Below are positions 37,931 through 49,262 of a stretch of DNA of 64,000 bases, piece by piece; the first letter of the stretch is position 1, and each line of letters opens with the position of its first letter. Origin of the DNA: Gordionus sp. m RMFG-2023 (Eukaryota; Nematomorpha; Gordioida; Chordodea; Parachordodidae); contig NC_088778.1 in assembly GCF_954871325.1 (NCBI RefSeq), positions 3,753,743 to 3,817,742 of the forward strand. The letters are read 5' to 3'. The position numbers and the translations under genes were made by a program. The notes under the pieces were generated by a model. That model was not told the origin of the DNA. It made no database searches and worked only from the letters and a program-made list of their open reading frames with translations.

Positions 37931-38072
37931 ATGAGTACGATGTCAGAATGCCGCGCAGTCTCTGAACCGTCCAACATTATTTATGAAGAGGAAGCCAAGT
38001 ATCTTTCCAATGGAATTGGGATCAAATCCACCACCATTTATAATTTAACTAAATCGTGCGTCGAAGCTTTTG
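37931..38072 (+). CDS. Candidate first exon of an unknown gene
   Basis: ATG at 37,931 (or the in-frame ATG at 37,940) follows an in-frame stop. It opens a higher-GC frame reading MSTMSECRAVSEPSNIIYEE and on to KSCVEAF, ending at a GTATAA donor (38,073) in phase 1. The abrupt composition drop after the donor supports an exon. No domain is recognised. The next + strand exon candidate is at 42.69 kb, but its phase relation cannot be checked without intervening exons. Confidence 0.45.
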
Positions 38073-39400
38073 GTATAATAATAAATTTTATTATACCGAT
38101 TCTAAATGCTTAAAAAAGAAGAAGAGTTCTGGGCCCTGAAAAATTTTTTTTTTAATTGTTTTGTCCCCGCCATTTTCAAAAAAAAATGTCTATTAGCCGA
38201 TTTTTTCTATGTTCTCACACTGTTCCAAACTCTCAGCTGGGTCCAGAATTTTGTATTTAAAATAGAACTTTTATTTTTTTTCTCTACAACAAAAATATAT
38301 TCGATTTCGCGTTTCGCGTCAAATTTTAAATTTTTTTTCTAGATTTAATTTTTTTTTATTTTGTATCCCAATTTTAGGGACGCCACGCCCTAGATTGGAA
38401 AAAAAGGACATAAATCGTAAAAAGTGATTGGTTAAAATTTTCGGATGCGGAAAGGGGCGGAGTCAATTTAAAATATTTTTTTTCCCCTTTTCGTTTATTT
38501 TTGGTCTAAAAATTATTCGGTTTTAGGAATTAATCTTTTTTTAAATTTAACTTCATGGGTAATTGTCAATCCAGGGGTATGGGGATGGGGCAGAATGGGT
38601 TGGGGCGAGACAAACTTAAAAAATGATCTATAATAATAATAAGCAATTTTATAATTTATACACTAATAAATAGATTTTAAGGGTTTATAATGGATCAAGG
38701 CATATAATAAGGGTCCAGGGTTATGAAATATAATTCTATTTGAAAAAAAAATTATTCACTCAAAATCTTCTATTTTTCAACAAACTCATAATAAACTCTA
38801 AGAAAATAAATAATAATGACATAGTCGAATTTATTATATTATATTGCAATAAAATATATATATTTTTAAAAATTTTTAATGATATACAAACGGGTTGTGT
38901 AAATAAATAGAAGAAACATTTTTGTAATAATATAATCGAAAAATTGGTATAGTATAGATTTACTAATAAATATATTTTTATTTTTAGTTATTTTAAGCTG
39001 AAATAATTTTGTATATAATGATCTTATGGGTTTGATTTGATTGAAACTAGGGCTCACAGAATTAACTATGATGGTTTCATTATCCATAATGATTATCTAA
39101 GGGTTTCTTGGCCCAGCCTTAGGAAAAACTACTTCTCACTAATAATATTTTTATTAAAGACAATATTCCGACTCCAATTTCAGTACCTATAGAAATCTCA
39201 TATAATTATGACTTATCCAAGGATTCATTTGATTGAAATAACTTTTAAGTTTTAAGTTAGCAAAGAAACCTCCACTATTAAATATTGCTCTAATATTGGC
39301 AAGTCATCTGAGATAATGGGTTATCTGGAAAATTTAATTCTCCCACCTCAATTTCGCCGAACTTTCTTAATTTTCCCATTTTTTTAGTTACTAAAGCTGA
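38073..39400. other. Gene-free stretch
   Basis: T-rich sequence after the 37.93-kb exon, probably intronic, with no coding evidence. The frames in this stretch are low-complexity. Confidence 0.35.
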
Positions 39401-41400
39401 CAAAGGTTTGCTTCATAATTCATTTGCACCACACTAAGGAGAGGATCAAAAACGCTTTTAAAATAGTTTTACCCTAGTTTGAGAATACTTTTTTTAATTA
39501 TTCCCTACTGATGAGCAATTTAAAAAATTTAAACTTATCCCCAAAATGATCAATCTTGGAGATGTAATAGAGGCCCTGAAACTGGCCACATCTAACAAAA
39601 TATCCCTTCCTATACCTTATATAACAAGAACCTCAGGTCTCCCTTTGGACGAATATTTCCCAAGGTTCCCGCATCCACTTCTCCCCTTTCCTTTATTATT
39701 ACAATAAAACAGTTGAAGGTTTAGTGAGGAACTCCACCTACCCTTAATAATTCTACTTGCGCACTTTTGTAAACAATCGAACCCTATTTTGTAATAAAAT
39801 AATTAGTGTGAAAACCTTCTGGTTGAGAGAGCTCCCATTTTCTTTGGGGGACGGCTCATCGCATTATCGAAGCGAGATAGTGGTGAGGTCTGTAGCTGTT
39901 GGTTCCCCTTCTTCTGTAGGTAAACAGTAAAGTTGGGGTCAGGGTGGGGGGAGGTAGTGAATTTAACTCGGATTTATATCGAAAATCCTCCTCCAAATTT
40001 AGTATGCTTCTATTTCTATAGACCTCTCTTTACCTCAAAATTCTTTAAAAGATTTCCTGACTATTACAATTATATAAATTCTTGCTTTGGTCAGATCCTT
40101 CTAAGTTTTTTTTAGGCTATGAATTCGGAGGAGAACAGTCAATAAGGTGATATCCATTAGGTTCCCATAATCTTTTACCTAGATATTCATGAAATTTATT
40201 CTAATATTTGGTCTAGACTTGATTTGGACCTCAACTTTTAGTACCTGGAGACAAAGGAACTTTATCCGATCCACGTGCTAATGTGTTTGGAAGCTATAGA
40301 TTTCATAGGAAAAGATTTAAAAGCTATAGGTCTTATAATGAATATGGACAAAACATGAATTTTTAAAAGGATTCCCTAACAACATAATTTCAATAGGTTT
40401 TAAAGTTATTGATCGGGAATTGATCTCACTATTCCAATATTAACTAGCCTAAGGAAAGCAACATTAATTGTATTTGATAAAGAAATTGCTATAGCTTCCA
40501 AAATTTTACATATTGTTTAGGTTCTCATCTTTCTTTTTTAAACCTTTCCTTCCTTTCCTCTCTGGATGTTAACATTCAAAACTTCCTAATAGTTATCCTT
40601 AATATTCACTTCTACGAGTTTATTGGGCCGTAGCCAAACTTACAACTAAAACAAAGAGGCTTGAGATTTCTCCCTCCCGTTTTGGTATCTTTGCTAGCCT
40701 GCCATCCTATGAGGTTGGGAAATATGGATTTCAGGATTTTTATCTGCAATATTTGTCTCCCGTCTTCAATACGAAATGCTAGGCGATTATTTGTAAGCTG
40801 GTGTAAGGATTAGATAGTCCATTTGAAATGGCTATGATCTATAGAGGAAAAATATGTATGCTTTCCATCTCTTACCTCCACGACTCAATGTGACTTTATT
40901 TAATCCTCTACTGGTTTAACTTTAAAAAATTGGTTGGTAATGAACCTCTTCATTGAAGACATTGTCATTCCCAAATATTTGGGGGAAAACTCGGGCCATG
41001 AATGACTATAAACTGTTTCAAACGCCAATCTTAGGCTAATGATATGAGATAAAGAGCTGAGGGGGATAAGAGAAGATTAGGCCGCGACATAGCCTCATAA
41101 AAGTATAGGGCATGGGAAAGAGTTCAGCTCTATAAGGTAGAAGTGGCCCTAGATTGTCTCTTTTCTAAAGGAAGGTTCAGTCTTCACAAATCAATTTGTG
41201 AAAATCTCGAAGGTTTGTCTAACTATCCAAACCTTCCTAAACCCGTTCACTTATCGCTGTCTGTTCCTGACTTCTTGGTTTAGAAGAAGAGCTATCATTT
41301 ACGATTTCAACGGTTCTCAAGTTCTCCTCTAACCAAAAATATTATCCCGATTATGACAGCTGAGGTTGAAAATCAGGGCCATCTTTCAGATTTTTATTTC
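39400..41400 (+). pseudogene. Heavily decayed LINE with RT remnants (same group as the 53-55.8 kb LINE)
   Basis: Plus-strand readings in several frames parallel the minus-strand LINE at 53-55.8 kb. Near 39,845 FGGRLIALSKRDSG matches FGARLIALKKKDGG; next, VRSVAVGSPSS matches IRPIAVGSFF. Near 39,930 KVGVRVGGGSEF matches QLGFGVLEGSEI. Near 40,130-40,250 SEENSQ, then GDIH, and IHEIYSNIWS matches IHKIILDIQS, in the place of the QQGDPLGP and YLDDG region. Many stops and frame changes; flanks at 39.4 and 41.4 kb are estimates from composition. This is a fossil of an older insertion and not a gene. Confidence 0.7.
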
Positions 41401-41609
41401 ACTTTATTCCTTAGGTTCCCTAGGCTCAAAAATTTTTAAGATTTTAGATAAAAAAAATCATTGGGGATCGTATTCAATGATAGACTTCTTGTCCTTTATA
41501 TTATATTATTTTTTTTTACAGGAATAGAGCAAATATAATTTTTTTTAAAATAAATCATTTTTTTAGAAGGGCAGGAAATTCGAATAAAGAGTCATATTCC
41601 GTTCTCTCC

Positions 41610-41701
41610 CCCCCCCCCCTTTTTATAATTCATTGTCTGTGTCTAGCTCACTCTTCTCTTCTCTTCTCTTCTCTTCTCTTCTCTTCTCTTCTCTTCTCTT
41701 C
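41610..41701. repeat. C-run and (CTTCT)n microsatellite
   Basis: A run of about 11 C at 41,610-41,621, then about ten copies of the pentamer CTTCT at 41,651-41,701. Confidence 0.95.
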
Positions 41702-42127
41702 AATTTCAATTTATTTTACGATTTCGCCAGAAATATATGAATTATAAAATGATTATATTAATAATTAATTATTATACATTATAAATTTAATTTAAAAAAA
41801 AAAATTGTAGTTAGTAAAGTTAAATGCTTGAATTTAGTTCCTTGGCTAAGCCCGACTGAGCTAAAAAAGTTGGTCAAATGAAGTGACTTGGAATCATATA
41901 TATATATATTTTTTTTTTTACTCCACCAACCAAATTTAGATAAATTTATCCGAAATATGATTTAACTGAAGGGGTATTTAGGCTTAGGTTCTCCATGTTT
42001 GGCAATTCGATTAATTTAACAAAAATATGCAATTCATATCTAATTGATTTTATATTAATCAGCAATGAATAAATTAGAATTTATCATTATTAAAAAAAAA
42101 TATTCTATGGGTCCTTTAGTAAACGAT

Positions 42128-42341
42128 CAGTGTTGTTAAAACGGCTCATCAAAAACGGTTAACTCAATATTTTATCCAGAAAAATATTACCCAAGCCTGG
42201 ATATTTTTCCTATAGGTGGCACAACGATTTCGCCATCAATTAGCCTGAATACCGAGGGTTAGGGCGATATTTTTCTTTCTAGAAAATATTGAGTTAGCCA
42301 TTTTTGAACAATTGGCTCAAATCGAGTCGTTTAATAACATT
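42128..42341. repeat. MITE-A copy
   Basis: Begins CAGTGTTGTTAAAACGGCTC and ends in the inverted CGAGTCGTTTAATAACATT. Inner arms ACTCAATATTTTATCCAGAA and TTCTAGAAAATATTGAGT pair with each other, giving a near-palindrome. Confidence 0.8.
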
Positions 42342-42488
42342 AGAAAAGATAGGCCGTATGAAAAAATTTGGTTGATGATTTTATTACAGATGTTCTAAAT
42401 AATATGACTCTTGAAGAAAAAAAACCATTATTTAATGGGTTTCAAATATAATAGAAGCATTTCAGATTTTAAATATATCATGATCAAA

Positions 42489-42489
42489 T

Positions 42490-42577
<88 letters not shown>

Positions 42578-42600
42578 AGAGAAAGAGAAGAAAGAAGAGG
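42489..42600 (+). repeat. (AAAG)n microsatellite
   Basis: About 22 tandem AAAG units followed by impure GA-rich sequence. Confidence 0.97.
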
Positions 42601-42693
42601 ATAAAGATAAAATTATAATAAACCGAAGTCCTGTTCAGTTTGACTGATCGACCAAATAAGTAGCTATTTAATTTCTAAACATGATTCTGAAAG

Positions 42694-42856
42694 CAGCCGA
42701 CAATCTTTTAGGGGAAAATTTACTCGGTTTCGGATCTAGACAGGCTTGGCTGACCTTTGTCTATGACGCAAAAACAAATATAACATCCTATTCTTCCACC
42801 TCATCAATGACCTATTTTTTGAGCTTGATCAGCACTGACCTAATGAAAAAAATATG
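42694..42856 (+). CDS. Candidate internal exon of an unknown gene
   Basis: An elevated-GC frame lies between an AAG acceptor (42,693; the upstream ATG at 42,681 is an alternative start) and a GTATAT donor at 42,857, ending in phase 2. It reads DNLLGENLLGFGSRQAWLTF, then VYDAKTNITSYSSTSSMTYF and a hydrophobic LSLISTDLMKKIW. An NIT glycosylation sequon and the alternating hydrophobic stretches suit a secreted or membrane protein, but no family is recognised. It may belong with the 37.93-kb exon. Confidence 0.4.
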
Positions 42857-43126
42857 GTATATAATAAAATACCTTTCGCATCATGAGAACCCGAACAAGG
42901 GGTTAAGCAGAAATGTAATATGATTCATCATTAGAATCGATTAATATGACAATCAAGAGGATAATAAATTTGCATGAATGCCAAAAATATTCGTAAAAAT
43001 ATATATATATATAACAAATATAAATTTATTACAAATCATATTCATTATTAATAATCTTTCTATCAATATAAGTCAGCACAAAATTTATATACGAAAAAAA
43101 TAAATAAATTCCGAATTAAATAATAT

Positions 43127-43423
43127 CAGAGGCCTGCAGACCCGACCCTAAACCCGGCGCGGGTATACGGACCGCGCTGTATTTTAATTTTTTTTTAAAT
43201 ATACCCAGGCCTGGCCGGGCCGGCTAACGGTTTTAAAATCAAATATTTGCAATGGCCATTATTAGTTACAAAAACCAAAAATAAATATAATATATTTTTA
43301 AAAAAATCCAGGCCGGGCCTGAAAATATATTTTTAATAAAAGCCGGGCTGGGCCCTGGCCGAAAAATATTTTGAAAAGAAAATCCTGGCCAGGCCGTGCA
43401 AGTGGTACCTCTGCAGGCCTCTG
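43127..43423. mobile_element. GC-rich hAT-like MITE with TIRs and near-perfect 8-bp TSD
   Basis: Starts CAGAGGCCTGCAGA and ends TCTGCAGGCCTCTG, a perfect 14-bp inverted repeat. Flanks AATAATAT and AAGAATAT agree at 7 of 8 positions. The interior is built of CCGGGC/GGCCTGG motifs around an AT core and has no coding capacity. This is the best-delimited member of the GC-rich elements scattered through the window. Confidence 0.85.
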
Positions 43424-43439
43424 AAGAATATAAAGGTCA

Positions 43440-43690
43440 AATATAGTGTAAAATGATAAGAATAAGGAAGAAATAGTGAATCTAGCGATGATCTATGGAG
43501 AGAAGACTGCCATTGAAACTTTGAGACAGCTATAGCCAGTCTCTGTCTAAGAAAGAAGCCTTCTTGCAGATTGCCAGTATGCTTGCGGATGTGAGATCCT
43601 AAATTCTTAAAGAAGGATAATGCAAGCTTGCGAAAGGAGGTTAAGTTAGTGGATATTATTGGGAAAGATGCGATCTTATGATATTTCCAA
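43440..43690 (+). other. Coding-like relic of unknown origin
   Basis: A GC-balanced segment with short protein-like readings on the + strand (LSKKEAFLQIASMLADVRS in one frame, NLAMIYGEKTAIETLRQL in another) but many stops. Probably mobile-element debris. Confidence 0.3.
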
Positions 43691-44399
43691 ATATTTGGAA
43701 ATTATAAAAATTTATTATATTTTTTTTTTGTTAACCTTTACAATCGATCATTATTCATATCAATTTTGTATGGTTTTTTTGTAGAAAATTATATTACAAT
43801 ATTTTTAAAGCTTATATATATAAAGATCTCTTCTTCTTTTTTTTGTATATAATAATATAATAACTAGTCTTATAATTTAAAAAAAATTTTTTTTATCGAA
43901 TCGATTTTTAAAAGTATTTATTACCAAAAAAGAGATTATAGATAATATAATATATATACTCATTTGGAATTATGCCTAGATGTTTACGGCACTCAATATT
44001 TTAGCCAAAGAAATATTGTCTAAGGCTCCAGATTTTTGCTAATAGATGTCTAGACCCTTGTGCCATCTATGAGCAGAATCTTCAGGCTTGAGTTATATTT
44101 TTCTGGATAAAAAATGAGTTGCCGTTTAACAATACTATGGTGGCCTATCGATCCCCATATGAAAATAATCAAAATTTCTACTATTTTTTCTTACTTTCAT
44201 TCAAATTTTTTTTGTTGTTTATGCGGTCATGATCTATTCTAGTTTTAAAAAGAGTATCATTTTTAGTTACCTTCCGGTTTTTTGATATCTTTTGGAAACG
44301 TTCCTGAGGAATATCTCTAAAGCCCTAGATGTATATTAATTAATTTATTAATAGTATGATTTTATTTTAACTTATTATATACATCGAAACAGACTCTTA

Positions 44400-44807
44400 T
44401 AGTGCGCACAAATTGAGAGTTTCTAACACTGCGTAGCGCAAATAATGCATTTCAAATGGCCTCGCGCAAATTGGTAAAATTACCGTTTAGCGTTAGCAAC
44501 CATTTAAAAAAACGCAAATAGGTTTACTTTTTCATTACTTTTTCGCGTTTGTGTAATATTATATAAAATGTAATATAAATAACTTACTTATAATCCTAAA
44601 AAGGGATATTTAGAAATTAAATAAACAAGAACGCAGACGATAATATAATTTTCAAAGACAAATCCTTTTTTTATTTAGAACTTATTTAAAATTATGAATC
44701 GACGATATTAATAAAAAGGCTACTTTAATTTAAACAAGGGATGTGTTACGTTTTTTTTTTAAATTAAAAAATTACGGCAAAACGTAAACGCTCAATTTGT
44801 GTGCACT
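44400..44807. mobile_element. MITE-D with 17-bp TIRs
   Basis: Left end AGTGCGCACAAATTGAG and right end CTCAATTTGTGTGCACT are inverted with one mismatch, flanked by T...A so that a TA duplication (as in Tc1/mariner MITEs) is possible. Partial copies: right half at about 4,878-4,952, left half at about 62,825-62,955. No ORF. Confidence 0.75.
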
Positions 44808-44916
44808 ATTAGTCAGCGAGAAGGGAAAGAGGTGGCAGATAAATCCTCCTTTTCTTTAAAAAAAAAACCTTCGCCATTAAACAGTTAGATTATATGGAGT
44901 TAGAGAAATCTTTTAT

Positions 44917-45145
44917 AAGGACTCTTAGTGAAATGGCAGAATGTTCTTAAAAAAGAAATTTCCTCTGGACTTAAGGACTGTTAGTGTAAATGGCAGAATG
45001 TACTTAAAGAAATATATTTCCTCTGGACGTAAGGACTGTTAGTGTAAATGGCAGAATGTACTTAAAGAAAGACATTTCCTCTGGACTTAAGGACTCTTAG
45101 TGAAATGGCAGAATGTTCTTACAGAAAGACAGTTCCTCTGGACTT
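44917..45145 (+). repeat. Minisatellite, four units of 56-58 bp
   Basis: Units start at 44,917, 44,973, 45,031 and 45,089, each running from AAGGACT through AATGGCAGAATGT to TTCCTCTGGACTT. The outer two units share the ACTCTTAGTGAAATGG variant and the inner two the ACTGTTAGTGTAAATGG variant. Confidence 0.95.
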
Positions 45146-45377
45146 GATAAAATTCATTTTTTTTTGTTGCATTACACTGTATAAACAAATTATTTATTGA
45201 TGACTGGTATTTTATGCAATTTTTTTTTAAACAAAAAATGTATAGTTTAGTTTGCACCAAATAATATTATCGTATTAGATCTTGAAAATCAAAGCAAATT
45301 GTGGATGAAAAAATTTTGTAAATTATATAATTATTGAGTTCAAGATATAGCTTTATGAATTTTATAATGGCATACCT

Positions 45378-45486
45378 CAACTGGCGCCAAAATAATCCAA
45401 TCCCATTGATCAAATATTAATGTAGGATCAGCAGAAGGAATATTACAGGAAGAAATCAATTTTCCATCTTTTCTGATAATTTTCTT
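45378..45486 (-). pseudogene. Coding-like fragment with a donor-like end, unrecognised
   Basis: Minus-strand reading IIRKDGKLISSCNIPSADPT, then LIFDQWDWIILAPVE followed by GTATGC, with an AG just upstream. It extends upstream only through an in-frame TGA. It could be a real short exon (AG acceptor at about 45,487) or part of a decayed element. Family unknown. Confidence 0.35.
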
Positions 45487-45639
45487 ATTTCAATTAAACT
45501 GAAAGAGTCTTGGATTCATCAAAGAAGTCCTTTTATAAATCTAAGTAATATAATATACAAACTATTATGTATTTTGACAATTATATATATACTCATTATT
45601 ACAATTGCACGAAATGAAAGAATTTTTTTTTCTTTCTTT

Positions 45640-45775
45640 AGAAGAATTAAAACTTATCTAGAAAGTACTACCTCAGAAAATAGATTGAAGAAGTTGGCTC
45701 TTTTCGAAATATATATATATGTATGTCATTTCACACCAAATCAAATAACTAATGATATCAAATCGCAATGAAGAT
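45640..45775 (+). pseudogene. hAT transposase C-terminal relic
   Basis: Reads IKTYLESTTSENRLKKLALF, matching the conserved end of one hAT group (pattern L-K-x-Y-L-x-S-T-M-x-x-x-R-L-x-x-L-A). No other transposase part or TIR was recognised nearby. Confidence 0.55.
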
Positions 45776-46301
45776 TGTATAAATTTTTTCGCCAACAATC
45801 ATCCTGTTTAGATGGGAAATGCAATGCACTTATAATAATATTTTTTATGCAGTAATCTATATTTTTATTAAAAATTTTAAAATATAAGGACATTTTATTT
45901 TAAAAATAATCAATACATATTTTATAAATATATACTTCTTTTATATTTTTTTGTAGAAATTTTTTTTTTCGAATTTATTTATATAGTGCTTTCATTTTGG
46001 ATAAAAGTTTTATTTTTTACCTTATAAAAGGAGTTTTTAGCTTAAAACTATTTTCAGTGTAGGGGTTAGTGTTGTTCTTGTTGTAAATTAATATAATAAA
46101 AGCAAAAAATTAAAAAGATTTAACCATATGTTTTTTTTTATTTTTACATAATACTCAAAAAATAAATGACGATCAAATATATGACAAAACGGATTTAAAA
46201 AATGCATTAAAATATAAAAACGTTTTTTCTTTATATATTCCGATTTTCTATATTCCTTTAAAATATATTTAAATATGAATTATATTTTTATAAATTTACC
46301 T

Positions 46302-47485
46302 TAATCCAATGGTTGTCCTCGATAGCCACTCTCTAAATATTGATGCATCTTATTATAATAACTTGGAAAGTCATAAGGAAGGAATAGTAAACTCATTCAG
46401 AATTGATGCTACATTATGAACGATTTCGTTTCTTGTATTTGGTCGGGGATTGATTGCCCTATTTTTAATACCCCAAAGAAATTTTCTTTTGGATTTAGTT
46501 GCGGCGAATAGGGTGGCAAATATTGTATTCGCTCTTTAAAACTATAAATGAGGTGGCTTTTATGGATCGATGCATTGTCCATAACAATAACTGCATCACT
46601 TGATATGATATTAATTAGTTCTATCATATATTCTAGAAATAGTAGGCTATTATAAGCTCCCTCGATGATGCGATAAAGTATCACACCTTCGATTCCCATA
46701 GTACATAATATACTTAAATTTTTACCCTTAGATGGTGGGACTTTAGCAGTTGGCGTAACATTGTATGTTGCCCAGGCGTAAACAGGTACAATATGTGAAT
46801 GTATGCCTGTCTCGTCTAAGAAAAATATTTTTTCTCTGGAAATATTCAATATTTTTATACAATAAATTTGTCGTATATTGACTGTGCCCGATGTGTTCCT
46901 CCTATCATCAGGTTCCTTTCCTGCACGTTTTTTGGACCATCCTATTTTTTTTAATACATTTCCTTATAGTTCCTTCATTTCTAAGAAATCCTGGAGGTAA
47001 ATTTTCTACAATACCTTTAATAGTTAATGTATTGATCGCCATTAAAAGTTCCATAATTTTTCTTTCTATATTGAATGTGTCTTTTTTTTTCCTGCCTCGC
47101 TTTCCAATCACATAATCTTTCAAAGGGTATCCGATGATTTCGGGAAATGTCGCGTCTTAATTTATTAATAGTCGATAAAGACATATCTAAATACTTAGCG
47201 ATATCTTTCATTTTAATTTGCTCCTTCTCAGGTACAGATAATAATTTTTTTTGCTATATCTATTTTTTCATTATTCCAGTTTTTATATTTCCTTCTTGGA
47301 ATTGCCGAGATTAAATTTGCTAGATCAATAACAGAATCACCACTTAAAGAGGGAGAATTGAAAATATGGAAATTATTTGTAGCAGATATATTAGGTATTG
47401 AATTAGAATACACAGGATCAGGATTCGATGTAAATGAATTTGTATTATTTGTGTTACTATATAAAATTTGTCGTATATTAAACAT
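46302..47485 (-). pseudogene. DDE transposase (IS630/Tc1/mariner type), frameshifted
   Basis: Minus-strand coding in four consecutive pieces: an N-terminal Asn/Ser-rich region (47,485-47,230); a helix-turn-helix (MKDIAKYLDMSLSTINKLRR, from 47,211) leading into a basic GRKKKDTF segment; the DDE domain (46,849-46,409); and a C-terminal tail ending about 46,302. Catalytic residues are visible: D in FLDETG, D in VMDNASIHKS and E in SPQLNPKENFF, with 30 residues between the second D and the E. Frame changes coincide with A-runs at about 47,250 and 47,085, plus one before the DDE domain and one near 46,409. The catalytic triad remains, so the element looks fairly young. Confidence 0.85.
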
Positions 47486-47588
47486 TTGAAAAAAATATTA
47501 AACTGTATTTTAAATAAAAATTAAAGTATATAAAAATCGTATATGCAAAAAAAATACAATAAATTTTACCATATGTATTTTTGTAGTG

Positions 47589-47589
<1 letters not shown>

Positions 47590-47647
<58 letters not shown>

Positions 47648-47648
47648 T
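47590..47648 (+). repeat. (TTTC)n microsatellite
   Basis: About 15 tandem TTTC units inside the right end of the Tc1-like element. Confidence 0.97.
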
Positions 47649-47701
47649 TTGTTATACATATATTAATGAACCGTCATTTATTTTTGAGTATTACGTAAAA
47701 A

Positions 47702-49262
47702 TAAAGTCACATATTGTTTACATTCTTTTAACTTCTTGTTAGTTATTATAATAACTTACCCAAAATATTGCCTAAGAGTTGAGATTTAGCCAATAGATGT
47801 TCAATCCTGTTTGCCATCTGTGAGCAAAATCTTTAGGCTTGCATATTAATTTTCTGGATAAAATATTGAGTTAACAACACTTGTAGGGGTTATGCCAGTT
47901 ATATACATTTAAATATTTTTTATAACACCATTTTTGGGAATAAATTTATATTTTAATAATTTTTACTGATTATTTATGTTTTTAAAAAATTCCTAATAAA
48001 TTTTTAAGAAATCTTATAGATTTTTCACTTTTTTTTAAAATAAAAATAACATTTTTTAAAAAAATTGCCTTGCCTTACATCGTAATAATTACGAATATTT
48101 AATACATTATCTAAAAACTTAAGGAAATATACTTTAAATTTTTCGAAGTAATATTTCGAACAAAAATCGATTTTTTTGCATGAAAATTACAAAAAAATTT
48201 ACTTATAAAAAATTTGTACCAACTTTTAATTTCAAAAAATTTTACAAACTGATATATTGCTTTTGAAGTTAGGTGCCAGCTCGAGAATGGAAAATGTATA
48301 ATTGTTTGCGAGAAGTGGCCAGTGCCATAATTATTTGTGTAAGATTAAATTCAAATGGTCCATTTCTAAAAGTTGATAAAATATATAATTTTTTCTATAA
48401 CGTTATGCCAAAAAACTAAACCGATCGAAAAATAAATATTATGTAAAAATTTCGGAGAAAAATTTTTTTTAAAAATGAAATGTTTGATCATAAAATTAAT
48501 TGGTCATCCTAATTTATATAGTTATAATTATGTAAAAATGTGTTTTCTCCTTGTCCGGCTTCAGTTCAGGTTCGGTTTAAGGTTAAAAAAAATTGGTAAG
48601 TTCGGTTAGGGATCGGTTCAGTATTTTTGAACCGGGGTTTGGGTTGGGTTCGAACCCCTAATTTTTTCTTGAAAAACAGAAATGATAGTAATTGCACACC
48701 TCACATTTGCTAGAAACTTCGATTTGGTAAAATGGAAATCATGATTTCTAGCCTCCAAAAAAATTTTTTAAATCACACCCTCTGAGATCTTTTCGAAATA
48801 TGGCAGAAAAATTTGAACCTATTTTAAACATAAATTAGAAGCGTAGGTAATATTTTTGTTCGGCTAATTTCTTCCCATCCCATCTCTTCCCTTCGTTAGG
48901 TATGATAGAGTTCTTTCCCTTTTCTCTCCACGATAACTATAATATACATTTTTTATTTTTTTTACTATGCTCAAAGATTTCATTTTAAAAATCTTAAAAA
49001 TAGTAAATTTAATTTTATCGTCATACTCGGGCTCTAAGCCAGACAGTATACCTTTATAACCCCCCCCCCCCCCCACTATTTTAGTTTTTTTTAAAATAAT
49101 ATTTAATACATTTATATTTTTCTTCCCATAATATAAATTTAATATTGAAACCACCTTCATTATAAATCATCATTGAAAAATATATAATTAGTAAACAATT
49201 ACGAAAAAATAATAATAATCATAATAACAAAAGGACACTAATTGAAGAATAAGCGAAAGCAG
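47702..49262. other. Gene-free stretch upstream of the first recognised RasGRP exon
   Basis: Contains a MITE-A copy at about 47,757-47,882, a GGTTCGGTT-rich patch at 48,555-48,660 (another GC-rich element) and the longest C-run of the window (15 C, 49,060-49,074). The RasGRP 5' exon and promoter must lie here or to the left but were not recognised. Confidence 0.4.

Larger units (their letters stand above)
46141..47701 (-). mobile_element. Tc1/mariner-superfamily transposon, 1.56 kb, TA flanks
   Basis: Terminal inverted repeats: TTTTTACATAATACTC at 46,141 and the complement of TTTTTACGTAATACTC ending at 47,701. Pairing continues through AAAAATAAATGAC (about 29-30 bp, one substitution and one indel). 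Each end is flanked by TA (46,139-46,140 and 47,702-47,703), the standard target duplication of this superfamily. It encodes one transposase on the minus strand, now with frameshifts, and has a (TTTC)n tract at its right end. Confidence 0.9.

Noticed and set aside
42489-47648. A CRISPR-like array
   Set aside because: The only regular repeats are microsatellites and a four-unit minisatellite without unique spacers, in eukaryotic DNA.
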